Assembly (NCBI GenBank): GCA_036159515.1
Contig: JAYYEV010000041.1
Coordinates: 1 to 50,647 of the forward strand
Direction: 5' to 3'
Source: GCA-002727735 sp036159515
GTDB taxonomy: Bacteria > Bacteroidota > Bacteroidia > Flavobacteriales_D > Parvicellaceae
DNA: 50,647 bases
Position numbers and translations under genes: made by a program
Notes under the pieces: model-generated
What the model was told of the DNA's origin: nothing
Seen by the model: the letters and a program-made list of their open reading frames with translations, nothing else
The model's database searches: none
In this document: positions 9,701-16,900 of the stretch, one piece after another
How the letters are laid out: each line of letters begins with the position of its first letter
Position numbering within the stretch: position 1 is the first letter of the stretch

Positions 9701-10167
9701 TTATAAACAGCAAACTCACCATCTATTTCAATGAAATCTCCTATAGAAGCAAGTTTCTTATCCATTTCACTTGCTCTAACCTTTAAATGTCCATTTTGGG
9801 TTAACCTTCTTGCTGTTTCCTTCACCACAGCAAAAGCACGAGGCATAATTTCTAATAAGGTCTGCTCGATTAATTCATTCTCATCCTTTTCTAATTTTTC
9901 TACCTGTTCAAATAAAGCTTCCTTGTCTTGAATAGACAATTCACTAGATGAAGCTTGTTGTTTCAATTGTTGAATCTCCGCTGTAATGTTCTGATATGAC
10001 GATTTTATTTGTTCCTTAAAAATAATCGTCTGCTCTCTTAGTTCATCATCACTGAATTGCTGCATTTTAGCGAATTCTGCTGCAGTGTCATTTATAATTG
10101 GTGATAACTCTTTTAGATCTTTTTGAGATTTGTCTCCAAAGAGTTTTTTAAGGATTCCGTCTAACAT
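6778..10167 (-). CDS. secA: Preprotein translocase ATPase SecA
   Basis: This is the motor that drives unfolded signal-peptide proteins through SecYEG using ATP. It shows Walker A (MTGEGKTL, about residues 192-199), DYLARRDAEWM, the DEVDSVLIDDARTPLI helicase motif, ATNMAGRGTDI, and QLRGRSGRQGDPGSSQF. At 1129 residues it is about 230 longer than E. coli SecA. Much of the extra length lies before Walker A, including a charged, probably coiled region near residues 50-105, and in the nucleotide-binding domains; long SecA is usual in Bacteroidota. The C-terminus (GRNERVKVLNLQNGE...AW) replaces the cysteine-rich zinc finger seen in proteobacterial SecA. ATG 10167 begins a normal amphipathic start, MLDGILKKLFG. 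Confidence 0.97.
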   Translation of the reverse strand: MLDGILKKLFGDKSQKDLKELSPIINDTAAEFAKMQQFSDDELREQTIIFKEQIKSSYQNITAEIQQLKQQASSSELSIQDKEALFEQVEKLEKDENELIEQTLLEIMPRAFAVVKETARRLTQNGHLKVRASEMDKKLASIGDFIEIDGEFAVYKSSWDAAGSEITWSMIHYDVQLMGGAALHKGKIAEMMTGEGKTLVATLPVYLNALVGKGVHVVTVNDYLARRDAEWMGPLYQFHGLSVDCIDRYQPHSPERKAAYDADITFGTNNEFGFDYLRDNMVSETDGLVQRKHHYAIIDEVDSVLIDDARTPLIISGPVPKGDEQEYVGLKPKVETLVNYQRKLINGLLNEAKTKINQSEKDGLDKKEQKKLFEEGSLALFRSFRGLPKNKALIKYLSEPGIKVHLQKTENFYLQDNAKEMPKADELLYFVIDEKNNTIDLTEKGIDLISGENDPNFYILPDIGEMVAEIEQKHQDPQKIIKMKDEMMADYTVKAERIHSMNQLLKAYTLFEKDIEYVVMDNKVKIVDEQTGRIMEGRRYSDGLHQAIEAKENVKVEAASQTYATITLQNYFRMYHKLSGMTGTAETEAKEFWDIYELDVVVVQTNKPIIRADQNDLVFKTGREKYQAIINEIEDLRSAGRPVLVGTTSVEVSELLSRMLKMKKVPHQVLNAKLHQKEAEVVTEAGKAGTVTIATNMAGRGTDIKLGEGVKDGGGLAIIGTERHDSRRVDRQLRGRSGRQGDPGSSQFFVSLEDNLMRLFGSERIAKMMDRMGHKDGEVIQHSMITKSIERAQKKVEENNFGIRKRLLEFDDVMNSQRTAIYNRRKNALFGEKLDLDIDNMIYDISFSIVSYTQESSDFEGFKFDVITNFGIESPFSEKEFLEKDVNDLTSTLYEKAKERYDRKSLYIQEKAFPVIKNIFEQQGEKIENIVIPFTDGKRIMKVVAKLSKVYESEGLEALKALERNITLGFIDNEWKEHLREMDFLKQSVYHAQYEQKDPLLIYKLEGYQLFQSMMDKMNKDIISFLMKAQIYDSNEQTVTSSNPPQKQDYSKLKTGREDLAQATQMNKEVAQRDQSAPVKSKPVMVAKKPGRNERVKVLNLQNGETKEMKFKQAEPLINSGAWQMVEMD

Positions 10168-10270
10168 GCTTTACTTTTTCGGATAGTAAAAATAATTGAA
10201 TAGTTAGAACAAATACGTACTATAATCTTAAAAAAATTAAAAGTGTAAGACGAAAAGTTAGAATAATGCT

Positions 10271-10492
10271 CTAATATTCATCTTCATTAAAGAAGAAATC
10301 TTCCTTTGTTGGGTAGTCGGGCCAAATTTCTTCGATTGTATCATAAATTTCACCTTCGTCCTCAAGAGCTTGAAGATTCTCAACAACTTCTAGGGGAGCA
10401 CCCGTTCTCATGGCAAAATCAATAAGTTCATCTTTTGATGCTGGCCAAGGGGCGTCTTCTAAATATGATGCAAGTTCTAATGTCCAATACAT
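10271..10492 (-). CDS. DUF2795 family small acidic protein
   Basis: This 73-residue soluble protein is strongly acidic at its C-terminus (EDFFFNEDEY). It is recognised by the APWPASKDELIDFAMRTG and LEVVENLQALEDEGE segments of DUF2795, a helical domain found as a short stand-alone protein throughout Bacteroidota. The function is unknown. It lies about 80 bases downstream of the cobalamin adenosyltransferase gene and about 100 bases upstream of secA, on the same strand, so it may be transcribed alone. ATG 10492 is the only reasonable start. Confidence 0.85.
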   Translation of the reverse strand: MYWTLELASYLEDAPWPASKDELIDFAMRTGAPLEVVENLQALEDEGEIYDTIEEIWPDYPTKEDFFFNEDEY

Positions 10493-10573
10493 ATGATAAT
10501 CTAAATTTTAGATTTCGCAAATGTAAATTTTTTATTGATTTAACAAACTAAAATGAAAAAAATTAATCGTTAA

Positions 10574-11125
10574 TTAATTCTTTTTTGGATTCCAGGGCGT
10601 CTCTTTTAGGTTATGATCTTTTAAGACTTTACGAGCCAAAACAAAAAGAAAATCAGACAACCGATTTAGATAAACAACAATCTCAGGACTCATATTGTTC
10701 TTTTCACATGATTCAATTACCAAACGTTCAGCTCTTCTACAAACACATCTAGCTATATGACAATAGGATGAATGTTTATGACCTCCTGGAAGAATGAAAT
10801 TTCTCATTTCAGGTAATTCAATTTCCATTAAATCAATTGATTTTTCCAAATTAGATGTGGATGTACTAGAAATAATTGGAAGTTTATCCATCATTTTTTC
10901 GTCTCCGTCAGCGGCTAGATGAGACCCAATCGTAAAAAGAGTTTCTTGAATTTCTTTAAAATCAAAATTTACAGTGTTGTTCAATTCGTCTTTTAGCAAG
11001 CCAATCCACGAATTTAGTTCATCAATTGTACCATAGGCTTGTATGCTTAGATTGTATTTCTTTACTCTCTTACCACTAAACAAAGAGGTTGTTCCTTTAT
11101 CACCAGATTTTGTGTAAATTTTCAT
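10574..11125 (-). CDS. PduO-type ATP:cob(I)alamin adenosyltransferase
   Basis: This 183-residue protein has the N-terminal ATP-binding signature TKSGDKGTTSLFSGKRVKK and the downstream CRRAERLV and YLNRLSDFLFVLAR segments typical of the PduO/MMAB family. These enzymes transfer the adenosyl group of ATP to reduced cobalamin, giving the coenzyme for enzymes such as methylmalonyl-CoA mutase. No such enzyme or B12 pathway gene is in the window, so the role may be salvage. Its ATG overlaps the TGA of dusB by four bases (ATGA), so it is translated right behind dusB. Confidence 0.92.
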   Translation of the reverse strand: MKIYTKSGDKGTTSLFSGKRVKKYNLSIQAYGTIDELNSWIGLLKDELNNTVNFDFKEIQETLFTIGSHLAADGDEKMMDKLPIISSTSTSNLEKSIDLMEIELPEMRNFILPGGHKHSSYCHIARCVCRRAERLVIESCEKNNMSPEIVVYLNRLSDFLFVLARKVLKDHNLKETPWNPKKN

Positions 11126-12111
11126 ATTAATGCCATTTCATATTTATTTTCAATATCTGCAATTACTGAAAATAATTCATCCTTGTCGTCTATGGTTACA
11201 AGTTTATTTCTAACAGGTTTGAAATTGGGTATTCCCTTAAAATAATTAGCGTAGTGCCTCCTCATTTCTACTATACCTACTCTTTCCCCTTTCCATCTTA
11301 TGCTGAAATCCAAGTGCTCTTGTACCACTTTAACTCTTTCAGCAAGGGTTGGCTTCTGTTGTTCAACACCGTACTTCATGTAATGTTTTACCTGATTAAA
11401 AAACCATGGATTGCCTATGCTAGCTCTTCCGATCATTATCCCGTCTACACCATATTCATTTTGGTATCTGACTGCTTTTTGAGGCGAATCAATATCTCCA
11501 TTTCCAAAAACGGGAATATGCATTCTAGGGTTATTTTTTACTTCTCTTATTAGTGTCCAATCGGCTTCTCCTTTATACATCTGAGACCTGGTTCTTCCGT
11601 GAATAGAAATCGCTTGGATACCTACATCTTGAAGTCTCTCTGCTGCTTCTACTATATATTTTGAGTTTTCATCCCATCCAAGGCGAGTTTTAACAGTAAC
11701 TGGAAGTGTTGTTGAATTAACAATAGTTTTTGTTAATGAAACCATCTTTGGAATATCTTGTAAAATTCCCGCACCGGCTCCTTTACAAGCTACTTTTTTC
11801 ACAGGGCAACCATAGTTTATATCAATGATATCAGGGTTAACCCTTTCGCATACCTCCGTTGCTCTCATCATGGAATCAAATTCAGAACCAAAAATTTGAA
11901 TGCCAACAGGACGCTCGTACTCAAAAATATCCAGTTTCTGAATACTTTTAGCTGCATCACGAATGAGACCTTCTGAAGAAATGAACTCTGTATACATGAC
12001 ATCAGCACCGTATTTTTTACACAATGCCCTAAACGGAGGATCACTCACATCTTCCATAGGAGCCAGTAAAAGAGGAAAGTCACCAAGATTTATATCACCT
12101 ATTTTAACCAT
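11122..12111 (-). CDS. dusB: tRNA-dihydrouridine synthase B
   Basis: This FMN-dependent TIM-barrel enzyme reduces uridine to dihydrouridine in tRNA. It has the DusB-like start (DFPLLLAPMEDVSDPPFR), the catalytic cysteine in NYGCPVKKV (C102 with this start), the nucleic-acid and FMN loop GAGAGIL, and GNGDIDSPQKA and GIMIGRASIGNPWFF near the C-terminal half. The frame opens five codons earlier at ATG 12126, but that codon sits inside a TAnnTTTG box (12124-12131), so the mRNA should begin after it. ATG 12111, giving MVKIGDINLGDF, is the natural start at about 329 residues. The gene is first in a two-gene unit with the adenosyltransferase. Confidence 0.93.
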   Translation of the reverse strand: MVKIGDINLGDFPLLLAPMEDVSDPPFRALCKKYGADVMYTEFISSEGLIRDAAKSIQKLDIFEYERPVGIQIFGSEFDSMMRATEVCERVNPDIIDINYGCPVKKVACKGAGAGILQDIPKMVSLTKTIVNSTTLPVTVKTRLGWDENSKYIVEAAERLQDVGIQAISIHGRTRSQMYKGEADWTLIREVKNNPRMHIPVFGNGDIDSPQKAVRYQNEYGVDGIMIGRASIGNPWFFNQVKHYMKYGVEQQKPTLAERVKVVQEHLDFSIRWKGERVGIVEMRRHYANYFKGIPNFKPVRNKLVTIDDKDELFSVIADIENKYEMALI

Positions 12112-12123
12112 GATTTTGAGATG

Positions 12124-12131
12124 CAAAGGTA
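12124..12131 (-). promoter_or_regulatory. TAnnTTTG -7 promoter box for dusB
   Basis: On the minus strand this reads TACCTTTG, an exact match to the Bacteroidota -7 consensus TAnnTTTG. It ends 12 bases upstream of ATG 12111, so a transcript starting a few bases below it would have a very short leader and would exclude ATG 12126. No convincing -33 TTG was found at 17-23 bases. Confidence 0.5.
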
Positions 12132-12162
12132 GGTATATCCATCTAATTCCTATATTTCGTTC

Positions 12163-13098
12163 ATGAAAAATAGTTTAGACATCACATCTATGTCTTATAT
12201 CAAGTATTTGCTTTTGGTGATTTTAATCACTCTTCTTTCCATGACGCTATTTCAAATAATTCCCATGTTAGTTATAACCTTATTTCATGAAAATGGAGAT
12301 TATATCATTGCTAACATTGCAGCTTATCACAGTGATCCTTTCCTAATGGATGAACATGTAAATACGATTCCAGATATTTTCAACAGCACTGTAAATTCTC
12401 TAAAGATATTAACCTTATGTTCCCAAATTGGAACATTCTTAGTTCCAAGTCTTTTTATCTTTTGGCGATTTAAAAACATACCGTTACATGTAAATGAAAT
12501 GGATAAAAAAGGGATATTTTATCTGATTATTCCTTTTTTGATTTTATTGGGCTTTTCTCAGCTATTAGTGCAATTCAGCTTATACATTGGATATGATTTT
12601 TTTCCTGACACTATCGTTACTTATTTAGAAAAGGAACAACTTTTTAACACTAAAATCCAGGATTATTTTGTTACAAAAAGCATAATTAACTTATTGGTAA
12701 ATGTTGGCTTAATGGCCATACTTCCAGCAGTTGCCGAAGAGCTTTTTTTTAGAGGTATATTACAACCCTTATTTATCAAGTTAACCAAAAGGAAATGGTG
12801 GGGAATATTAATTACATCTGTTATTTTTAGTCTTCTTCATTTTCAGATTGACCACTTGCTGGCTATTTTATTTGCAAGTGTAATATTAGGCCTTGTCTAC
12901 GAAAATAAAATGAATATTTATCTTAATATGTTGCTACATTTTGCGTTTAACACATTTTCACTCTTAAGCCTTTTTTTAATTAAGAATGATATGATAAAAG
13001 AAGAAAATCTAGAGTTTATATTAAACTACGGGTTAATTCCAGTTGGGTTGATTGGATTGATGTTAAGCATCAAAAAAAATGGGTGGAATTTAATCTAA
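12163..13098 (+). CDS. CPBP-family intramembrane metalloprotease (Abi/CAAX-like)
   Basis: This 311-residue polytopic inner-membrane protein has the three signature motifs of the CPBP (CAAX protease and bacteriocin-processing) family: EExxxR as EELFFRG with E192, E193 and R197; FxxxH ending at H226; and HxxxN with H259 and N263. These residues form the metal site of the protease. Substrates of bacterial members are mostly unknown, so immunity, regulated proteolysis or prenyl-protein processing are all possible. It is divergent from dusB and alone on its strand. A TATATTTC sequence at 12151-12158, one base off the -7 consensus, lies only four bases before the ATG, which hints at an almost leaderless mRNA. 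Confidence 0.88.
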   Translation: MKNSLDITSMSYIKYLLLVILITLLSMTLFQIIPMLVITLFHENGDYIIANIAAYHSDPFLMDEHVNTIPDIFNSTVNSLKILTLCSQIGTFLVPSLFIFWRFKNIPLHVNEMDKKGIFYLIIPFLILLGFSQLLVQFSLYIGYDFFPDTIVTYLEKEQLFNTKIQDYFVTKSIINLLVNVGLMAILPAVAEELFFRGILQPLFIKLTKRKWWGILITSVIFSLLHFQIDHLLAILFASVILGLVYENKMNIYLNMLLHFAFNTFSLLSLFLIKNDMIKEENLEFILNYGLIPVGLIGLMLSIKKNGWNLI

Positions 13099-13107
13099 GT
13101 GAAGAAT

Positions 13108-13569
13108 TTACTTTTCTTTATTAACTGAGTAAACTACTTTAAACGCCTCTGCTTCTTTAAGTTCATCTTGAACTTTTTTCACAATACGCATTTCTGTTTT
13201 TTTATCCACCTTAAAAACATTAAAAAATCTAGAGTCCCAAACTTGAGAATATTCCGGATTTTTTCGAAGTTTAACTAAATAGTCTCTTATTTCTTCGTAA
13301 TCGTTGATAAGATCATCATCTAGCTGTACCCTGAAGTCATCTACTCTTCCCGGGACTCTACCTATCCAGAAATAAGCTGCTTTGATATTCTTTTCAAGAT
13401 CAATGGTCTCCTTAATGGCCACCTTATCTATTTCTAATTTATTCGTTTCTTTTTCTTTAAAAACAGTTGTTACCATGAAAAAGAATAAAAGCATAAATAC
13501 AATATCCGGAAGTGCTGCGGTAGATATTCCTGGTTCTTTCTTTTTCTTACCCTTAGAAAACTTTGACAT
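13108..13569 (-). CDS. exbD: ExbD/TolR-family biopolymer transport protein, short copy
   Basis: This 153-residue protein has a basic cytoplasmic N-terminus (MSKFSKGKKKK) and one membrane helix beginning ALPDIVFMLLFFFMVTTVF, with the conserved aspartate that carries protons in ExbD/TolR. A periplasmic domain with little sequence similarity to E. coli ExbD follows. It is the last of four co-oriented genes, 14 bases after the first exbD-like gene. With ExbB it would form a proton-driven motor that energises TonB-dependent uptake or another envelope process. The terminal KVVYSVNKEK is charged. Confidence 0.88.
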   Translation of the reverse strand: MSKFSKGKKKKEPGISTAALPDIVFMLLFFFMVTTVFKEKETNKLEIDKVAIKETIDLEKNIKAAYFWIGRVPGRVDDFRVQLDDDLINDYEEIRDYLVKLRKNPEYSQVWDSRFFNVFKVDKKTEMRIVKKVQDELKEAEAFKVVYSVNKEK

Positions 13570-13583
13570 TCTTAAAAATTATA

Positions 13584-14282
13584 TTATTGTACAGATCTGT
13601 TTTTCTCTTTCATTATCTTTTTAGGATAAACCTGTCTAATGGCTGAAATTTTTTGCTTATCAGACTCTACCTTATCATTCAACTTACCAAAAGGAACATT
13701 AAATTTATCGATGCATAAGCTATCTCTTAAGTGGTTTAATCCCAACATGATTTGGTCTAATACCTTCATGTAGGTTTCGTACTTAGTAGAATTATCCATT
13801 TGTATAGAAACTGTTGCATTATTAGGTAGTGTTTTAAACCCCATACCTCCAAATTCATTAACTGCATCTAGCCTTCTTGTCCACGCATCTAGTTCAATTT
13901 TAAATAGTGGTGCATCTGGGTAAACGGCAAGGGCAGCTTCAAGCGAGGAAATGGTATCCTCACATATTTTTTTATCTACCTCTATATAACTTGGTAAGTT
14001 ACTTGCACCATCTTCATGCTGATAAAATTTAACTACTGCGTGTTTTATATCTTCTAACTCCGCAAACTCTCCTTCAATTCCAATTTTATCATTTTTATTG
14101 GCCATGATTTGAAGAACATTTTTTTCATTTAAAAGAAATTCTACATCCGATTTTTGAGGTAGTCTTTCCTCCTGAACCTGTGGTAGATTCATGGTGGTCG
14201 TAATAAGAAAGAAGATCAATAACAAAAAAGCAATATCTGCCATAGATCCAGCATTTATTTCCTCAACTTCTCTTTTTGCCAT
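13584..14282 (-). CDS. exbD: ExbD/TolR-family biopolymer transport protein, long copy
   Basis: The protein has 232 residues with the start chosen here. MAKREVEEINAGSMADIAF leads into a single membrane helix with the proton-carrying aspartate (MADIAFLLLIFFLITTT), followed by a periplasmic domain longer than usual, about 190 residues against about 100 in E. coli ExbD. An in-frame ATG at 14318 would add 12 residues (MDWWISNQTQKV) inside the upstream gene. ATG 14282 overlaps the upstream TAA by one base (TAATG), which is a better start. Paired exbD genes behind one exbB are common in this phylum and may give a mixed ExbD dimer. Confidence 0.88.
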   Translation of the reverse strand: MAKREVEEINAGSMADIAFLLLIFFLITTTMNLPQVQEERLPQKSDVEFLLNEKNVLQIMANKNDKIGIEGEFAELEDIKHAVVKFYQHEDGASNLPSYIEVDKKICEDTISSLEAALAVYPDAPLFKIELDAWTRRLDAVNEFGGMGFKTLPNNATVSIQMDNSTKYETYMKVLDQIMLGLNHLRDSLCIDKFNVPFGKLNDKVESDKQKISAIRQVYPKKIMKEKNRSVQ

Positions 14283-14875
14283 TACTTTCTGAGTTTGATT
14301 ACTGATCCACCAATCCAACTAACTAGAGCGACAAAAATAAGAAGGATTGTTGAATTTATGGCTGTATTAGCAAGAGTCCAATCAGTGCCTCTATCATCAA
14401 TAGAGATAAAATAGACTATTAGCATAAACAAAACAAAAATCCCTACTCCGGTTAATATTTTCTTTGCTTTAGCCCAATTGATGTAAGCCAAATAACCAAA
14501 TCCTAAAATCAATAATAAAAAGGTTGCAGATACCGTAACGATAGAAAAAAACGTTAACGTAAATACATGACTATCAAGAGTTTGTTCTAAAGAAGTCTGG
14601 TAATTTCTTAATATTTCACCTTCAGACTTACTGTAAGTTGAGTCATTATCAAGATCTTTGTAAGTATAATTACCAAACTTATCTTTTATAAATCTTCCTT
14701 TGTCATCTTTTTCAAATTCAAATTGATCATTGTTAAATGCAGCGACCTTAATTTGCTCTGGATTCATTTCTTTTGGGTTGTCATCAGACATCACAATCAA
14801 TGTAAATAAAACTCCAAGGAATATTACCAAGTAAGTGATAATTCTAGTAACCAGATTTTGTTTGTCGTTTTCCAT
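14282..14875 (-). CDS. Unknown four-helix inner-membrane protein in the exbB-exbD operon
   Basis: This 197-residue protein is not assignable to a family with confidence. It has a hydrophobic helix at about residues 11-30, a charged loop of about 65 residues rich in D, E, K and N (about 31-97), then three further helices at about 98-125, 137-156 and 168-192, ending in a basic tail (VIKLRK). It lies between exbB (24-base gap) and exbD (one-base overlap), so it is almost certainly made with the motor and may be an accessory subunit. No enzyme motif was seen. Confidence 0.75.
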   Translation of the reverse strand: MENDKQNLVTRIITYLVIFLGVLFTLIVMSDDNPKEMNPEQIKVAAFNNDQFEFEKDDKGRFIKDKFGNYTYKDLDNDSTYSKSEGEILRNYQTSLEQTLDSHVFTLTFFSIVTVSATFLLLILGFGYLAYINWAKAKKILTGVGIFVLFMLIVYFISIDDRGTDWTLANTAINSTILLIFVALVSWIGGSVIKLRK

Positions 14876-14899
14876 TTTGTTTGGATTAATGATTTACAA

Positions 14900-15781
14900 T
14901 TATTTCTTTAAATCATGTTTTACAAGAACATCAATCAGAGAAATTGAAGCGTCTTCCATCTGGTTTACTAAAGTGTCTATTTTAGAAACGATGTAGTTGT
15001 AAAATATCTGTAGAATAATGGCAACAATAAGACCAGAAACCGTAGTAATAAGAGCAACCTTAATACCTCCAGCTAATTCATCAGGCTTAGCTTCACCTTT
15101 AGCCTCGATGATATCAAATGCATCAATCATCCCTATTACCGTTCCCATAAATCCAAGCATTGGAGCTAGGGCAATAAATAAACCAATCCATGAAAGACCT
15201 CTTTCTAACAGACCCATTTGAACACCTCCGTAAGCAATAACTGATTTTTCAACCATTTCAATTCCTTCCGAGCTTCTTTCTAAACCTTGGAGAAATATAC
15301 TTGCTACTGGACCTCTTGTGTTTCTGCACACTTCCTTTGCTGACTCTACACCTCCATTGGACATAGCTGATTCAATATCCTGAAGTAATTTCTCTGTGTT
15401 CGTTGTAGCAAGGTTTAAGTATATTATTCTTTCAATAGAAAGGGCCAAACCAAGGATCAATGCAATAAGCACAAAAGACATAAATAATGGCCCACCATCA
15501 ATAAATTTCTTTTTAATTTCTTGAGTTACTTTTTCAACGTTAGCGAAAAAGCCATCTTCTTCAGCTTCTTCTACCGGTGCACTAGCTTCTTCAACTTCTG
15601 GAACTACCTCTTCAACAGCTTCTTCAACTTGAACTTCTTCCTGAACAGAAGAATCCATCTCTTCAGCACCTTCAGCTATCATTTCTACATTTTCTGTAGC
15701 ACTAGAATCTTCTTGTGCCATTAATGGATTTACAAATAAAAACATTCCGATAAGTGCGGTGAATAAAAGTCTTTTTTTCAT
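14900..15781 (-). CDS. exbB: MotA/TolQ/ExbB proton-channel protein with acidic N-terminal segment
   Basis: This 293-residue protein begins with a cleavable-looking signal sequence (MKKRLLFTALIGMFLFVNPL, then MAQ). Residues 24-76 hold 22 Asp/Glu and no Lys or Arg, in VEE/PEVEE-like runs. The ExbB core follows, with helices at about 98-118, 195-217 and 243-268. GLSWIGLFIALAPMLGFMGTVIGMI is the classic MotA/TolQ/ExbB signature, and the polar positions that line the channel are in the last two helices. It should form the pentameric stator around the ExbD dimer. It is the first gene of the operon. Annotation as ExbB rather than TolQ or GldL rests on the paired exbD genes. Confidence 0.9.
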   Translation of the reverse strand: MKKRLLFTALIGMFLFVNPLMAQEDSSATENVEMIAEGAEEMDSSVQEEVQVEEAVEEVVPEVEEASAPVEEAEEDGFFANVEKVTQEIKKKFIDGGPLFMSFVLIALILGLALSIERIIYLNLATTNTEKLLQDIESAMSNGGVESAKEVCRNTRGPVASIFLQGLERSSEGIEMVEKSVIAYGGVQMGLLERGLSWIGLFIALAPMLGFMGTVIGMIDAFDIIEAKGEAKPDELAGGIKVALITTVSGLIVAIILQIFYNYIVSKIDTLVNQMEDASISLIDVLVKHDLKK

Positions 15782-15865
15782 GATTGTTTTGTTGTCAATT
15801 AATATGTAATAATTTTTGCGGTGGCCAAATTACAAAAAAATATAGGTTTAGAACAAAATTAAATT

Positions 15866-16900
15866 TTAAATGGAAAATTCTCCTGCTTTTTCAGTTAGAA
15901 ATTCTTTTTTGAATAATTCCACTTGATCTTCAGTTCTGTATAGATAAAGCATAGATTTTGTAATTACTGCTTCTAGCGTCATATCACCTACTCCTATTAC
16001 ACCTGCAGCATGTAATTGTTTCCCAGTTTCATATTTTTGTTGCTCAACCCTACCCCCCTTGCACTGACTTACATTTAAAAAAATTACTCCCTTCGAAGTA
16101 AACTTTTTAATAAGTTTCATTATTTTTTCATTCAATGGAATATTGCCTGATCCGTAAGTCATCAATATAATCACTTTTGCAGATGTCGTTTCAATTTGAG
16201 CTTTTAAGTTTTTTTCTGTTAAACCAGGAAAAAACACAATTATTTGAATTCTTGAGTCAAACCCTTTCAAATAAGACAACCCTTTCTTTTTGGGACGATA
16301 CAAGCAATTAAAGTTGTAGTTAATATCGATACCTGCTTCAGCTATAGAAGGAAAATTATAGGATTTAAATGCCTCAAAGTGTTCTGAGCTGATCTTAGTT
16401 GTTCTATTCGCTCTGTAAAGTTGGTATTCAAAATATATAGCCACTTCTTGAATAAGAGGCACATTATCTCGTTTTGTAGAGGCTATTTCTATGGCGGTAA
16501 TTAAATTTTCTTTTCCATCTGTCCTTACCATACCTATTGGCAATTGAGAACCGGTAAAAATGATAGGCTTATCTAAATTTTGAAACATAAAACTTAATGC
16601 ACTTGCCGAATAGGACATCGTATCTGTTCCGTGTAATACTACGAAACCGTCATAATTTTCATAATTTTTAAAGATAAAATCTCCTGTTTTTTCCCATATT
16701 TGTGGAGAAACACTCGATGAATCTATTGGATTTTTAAAAGAGACCGCATCAATTTGACATTTAATTTTTTTAAGTTCCGGTAGTTCTTTATTGACCTCAT
16801 TAAAATCAAAAGGCTTCAGTGTTTTACTTTGATGATCTTCAACCATCCCAATCGTTCCACCAGTGTAGATGATTAAAATTTTTGGTTTACTACTTTTCAC
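15866..16900 (-). CDS. ansA: Type I L-asparaginase
   Basis: This 344-residue cytoplasmic enzyme hydrolyses asparagine to aspartate and ammonia. The two asparaginase signatures are present: IYTGGTIGM near the N-terminus with the nucleophilic threonine, and VVLHGTDTMSYSASAL near residue 90 with the second threonine and aspartate. The FTGSQLPIG and RTDGKENLI segments follow. There is no signal peptide, which fits the type I enzyme. The start is GTG at 16900, overlapping the TGA of the upstream gene by four bases (GTGA). It is the last gene of a three-gene unit with a UbiA-like membrane protein and an unknown envelope protein. Confidence 0.93.
   Translation of the reverse strand: MKSSKPKILIIYTGGTIGMVEDHQSKTLKPFDFNEVNKELPELKKIKCQIDAVSFKNPIDSSSVSPQIWEKTGDFIFKNYENYDGFVVLHGTDTMSYSASALSFMFQNLDKPIIFTGSQLPIGMVRTDGKENLITAIEIASTKRDNVPLIQEVAIYFEYQLYRANRTTKISSEHFEAFKSYNFPSIAEAGIDINYNFNCLYRPKKKGLSYLKGFDSRIQIIVFFPGLTEKNLKAQIETTSAKVIILMTYGSGNIPLNEKIMKLIKKFTSKGVIFLNVSQCKGGRVEQQKYETGKQLHAAGVIGVGDMTLEAVITKSMLYLYRTEDQVELFKKEFLTEKAGEFSI

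Noticed and set aside
14283..14318. Longer start for the long exbD gene (ATG 14318)
   Set aside because: It adds 12 residues inside the upstream gene, whereas ATG 14282 forms a TAATG junction and gives the standard N-terminus.
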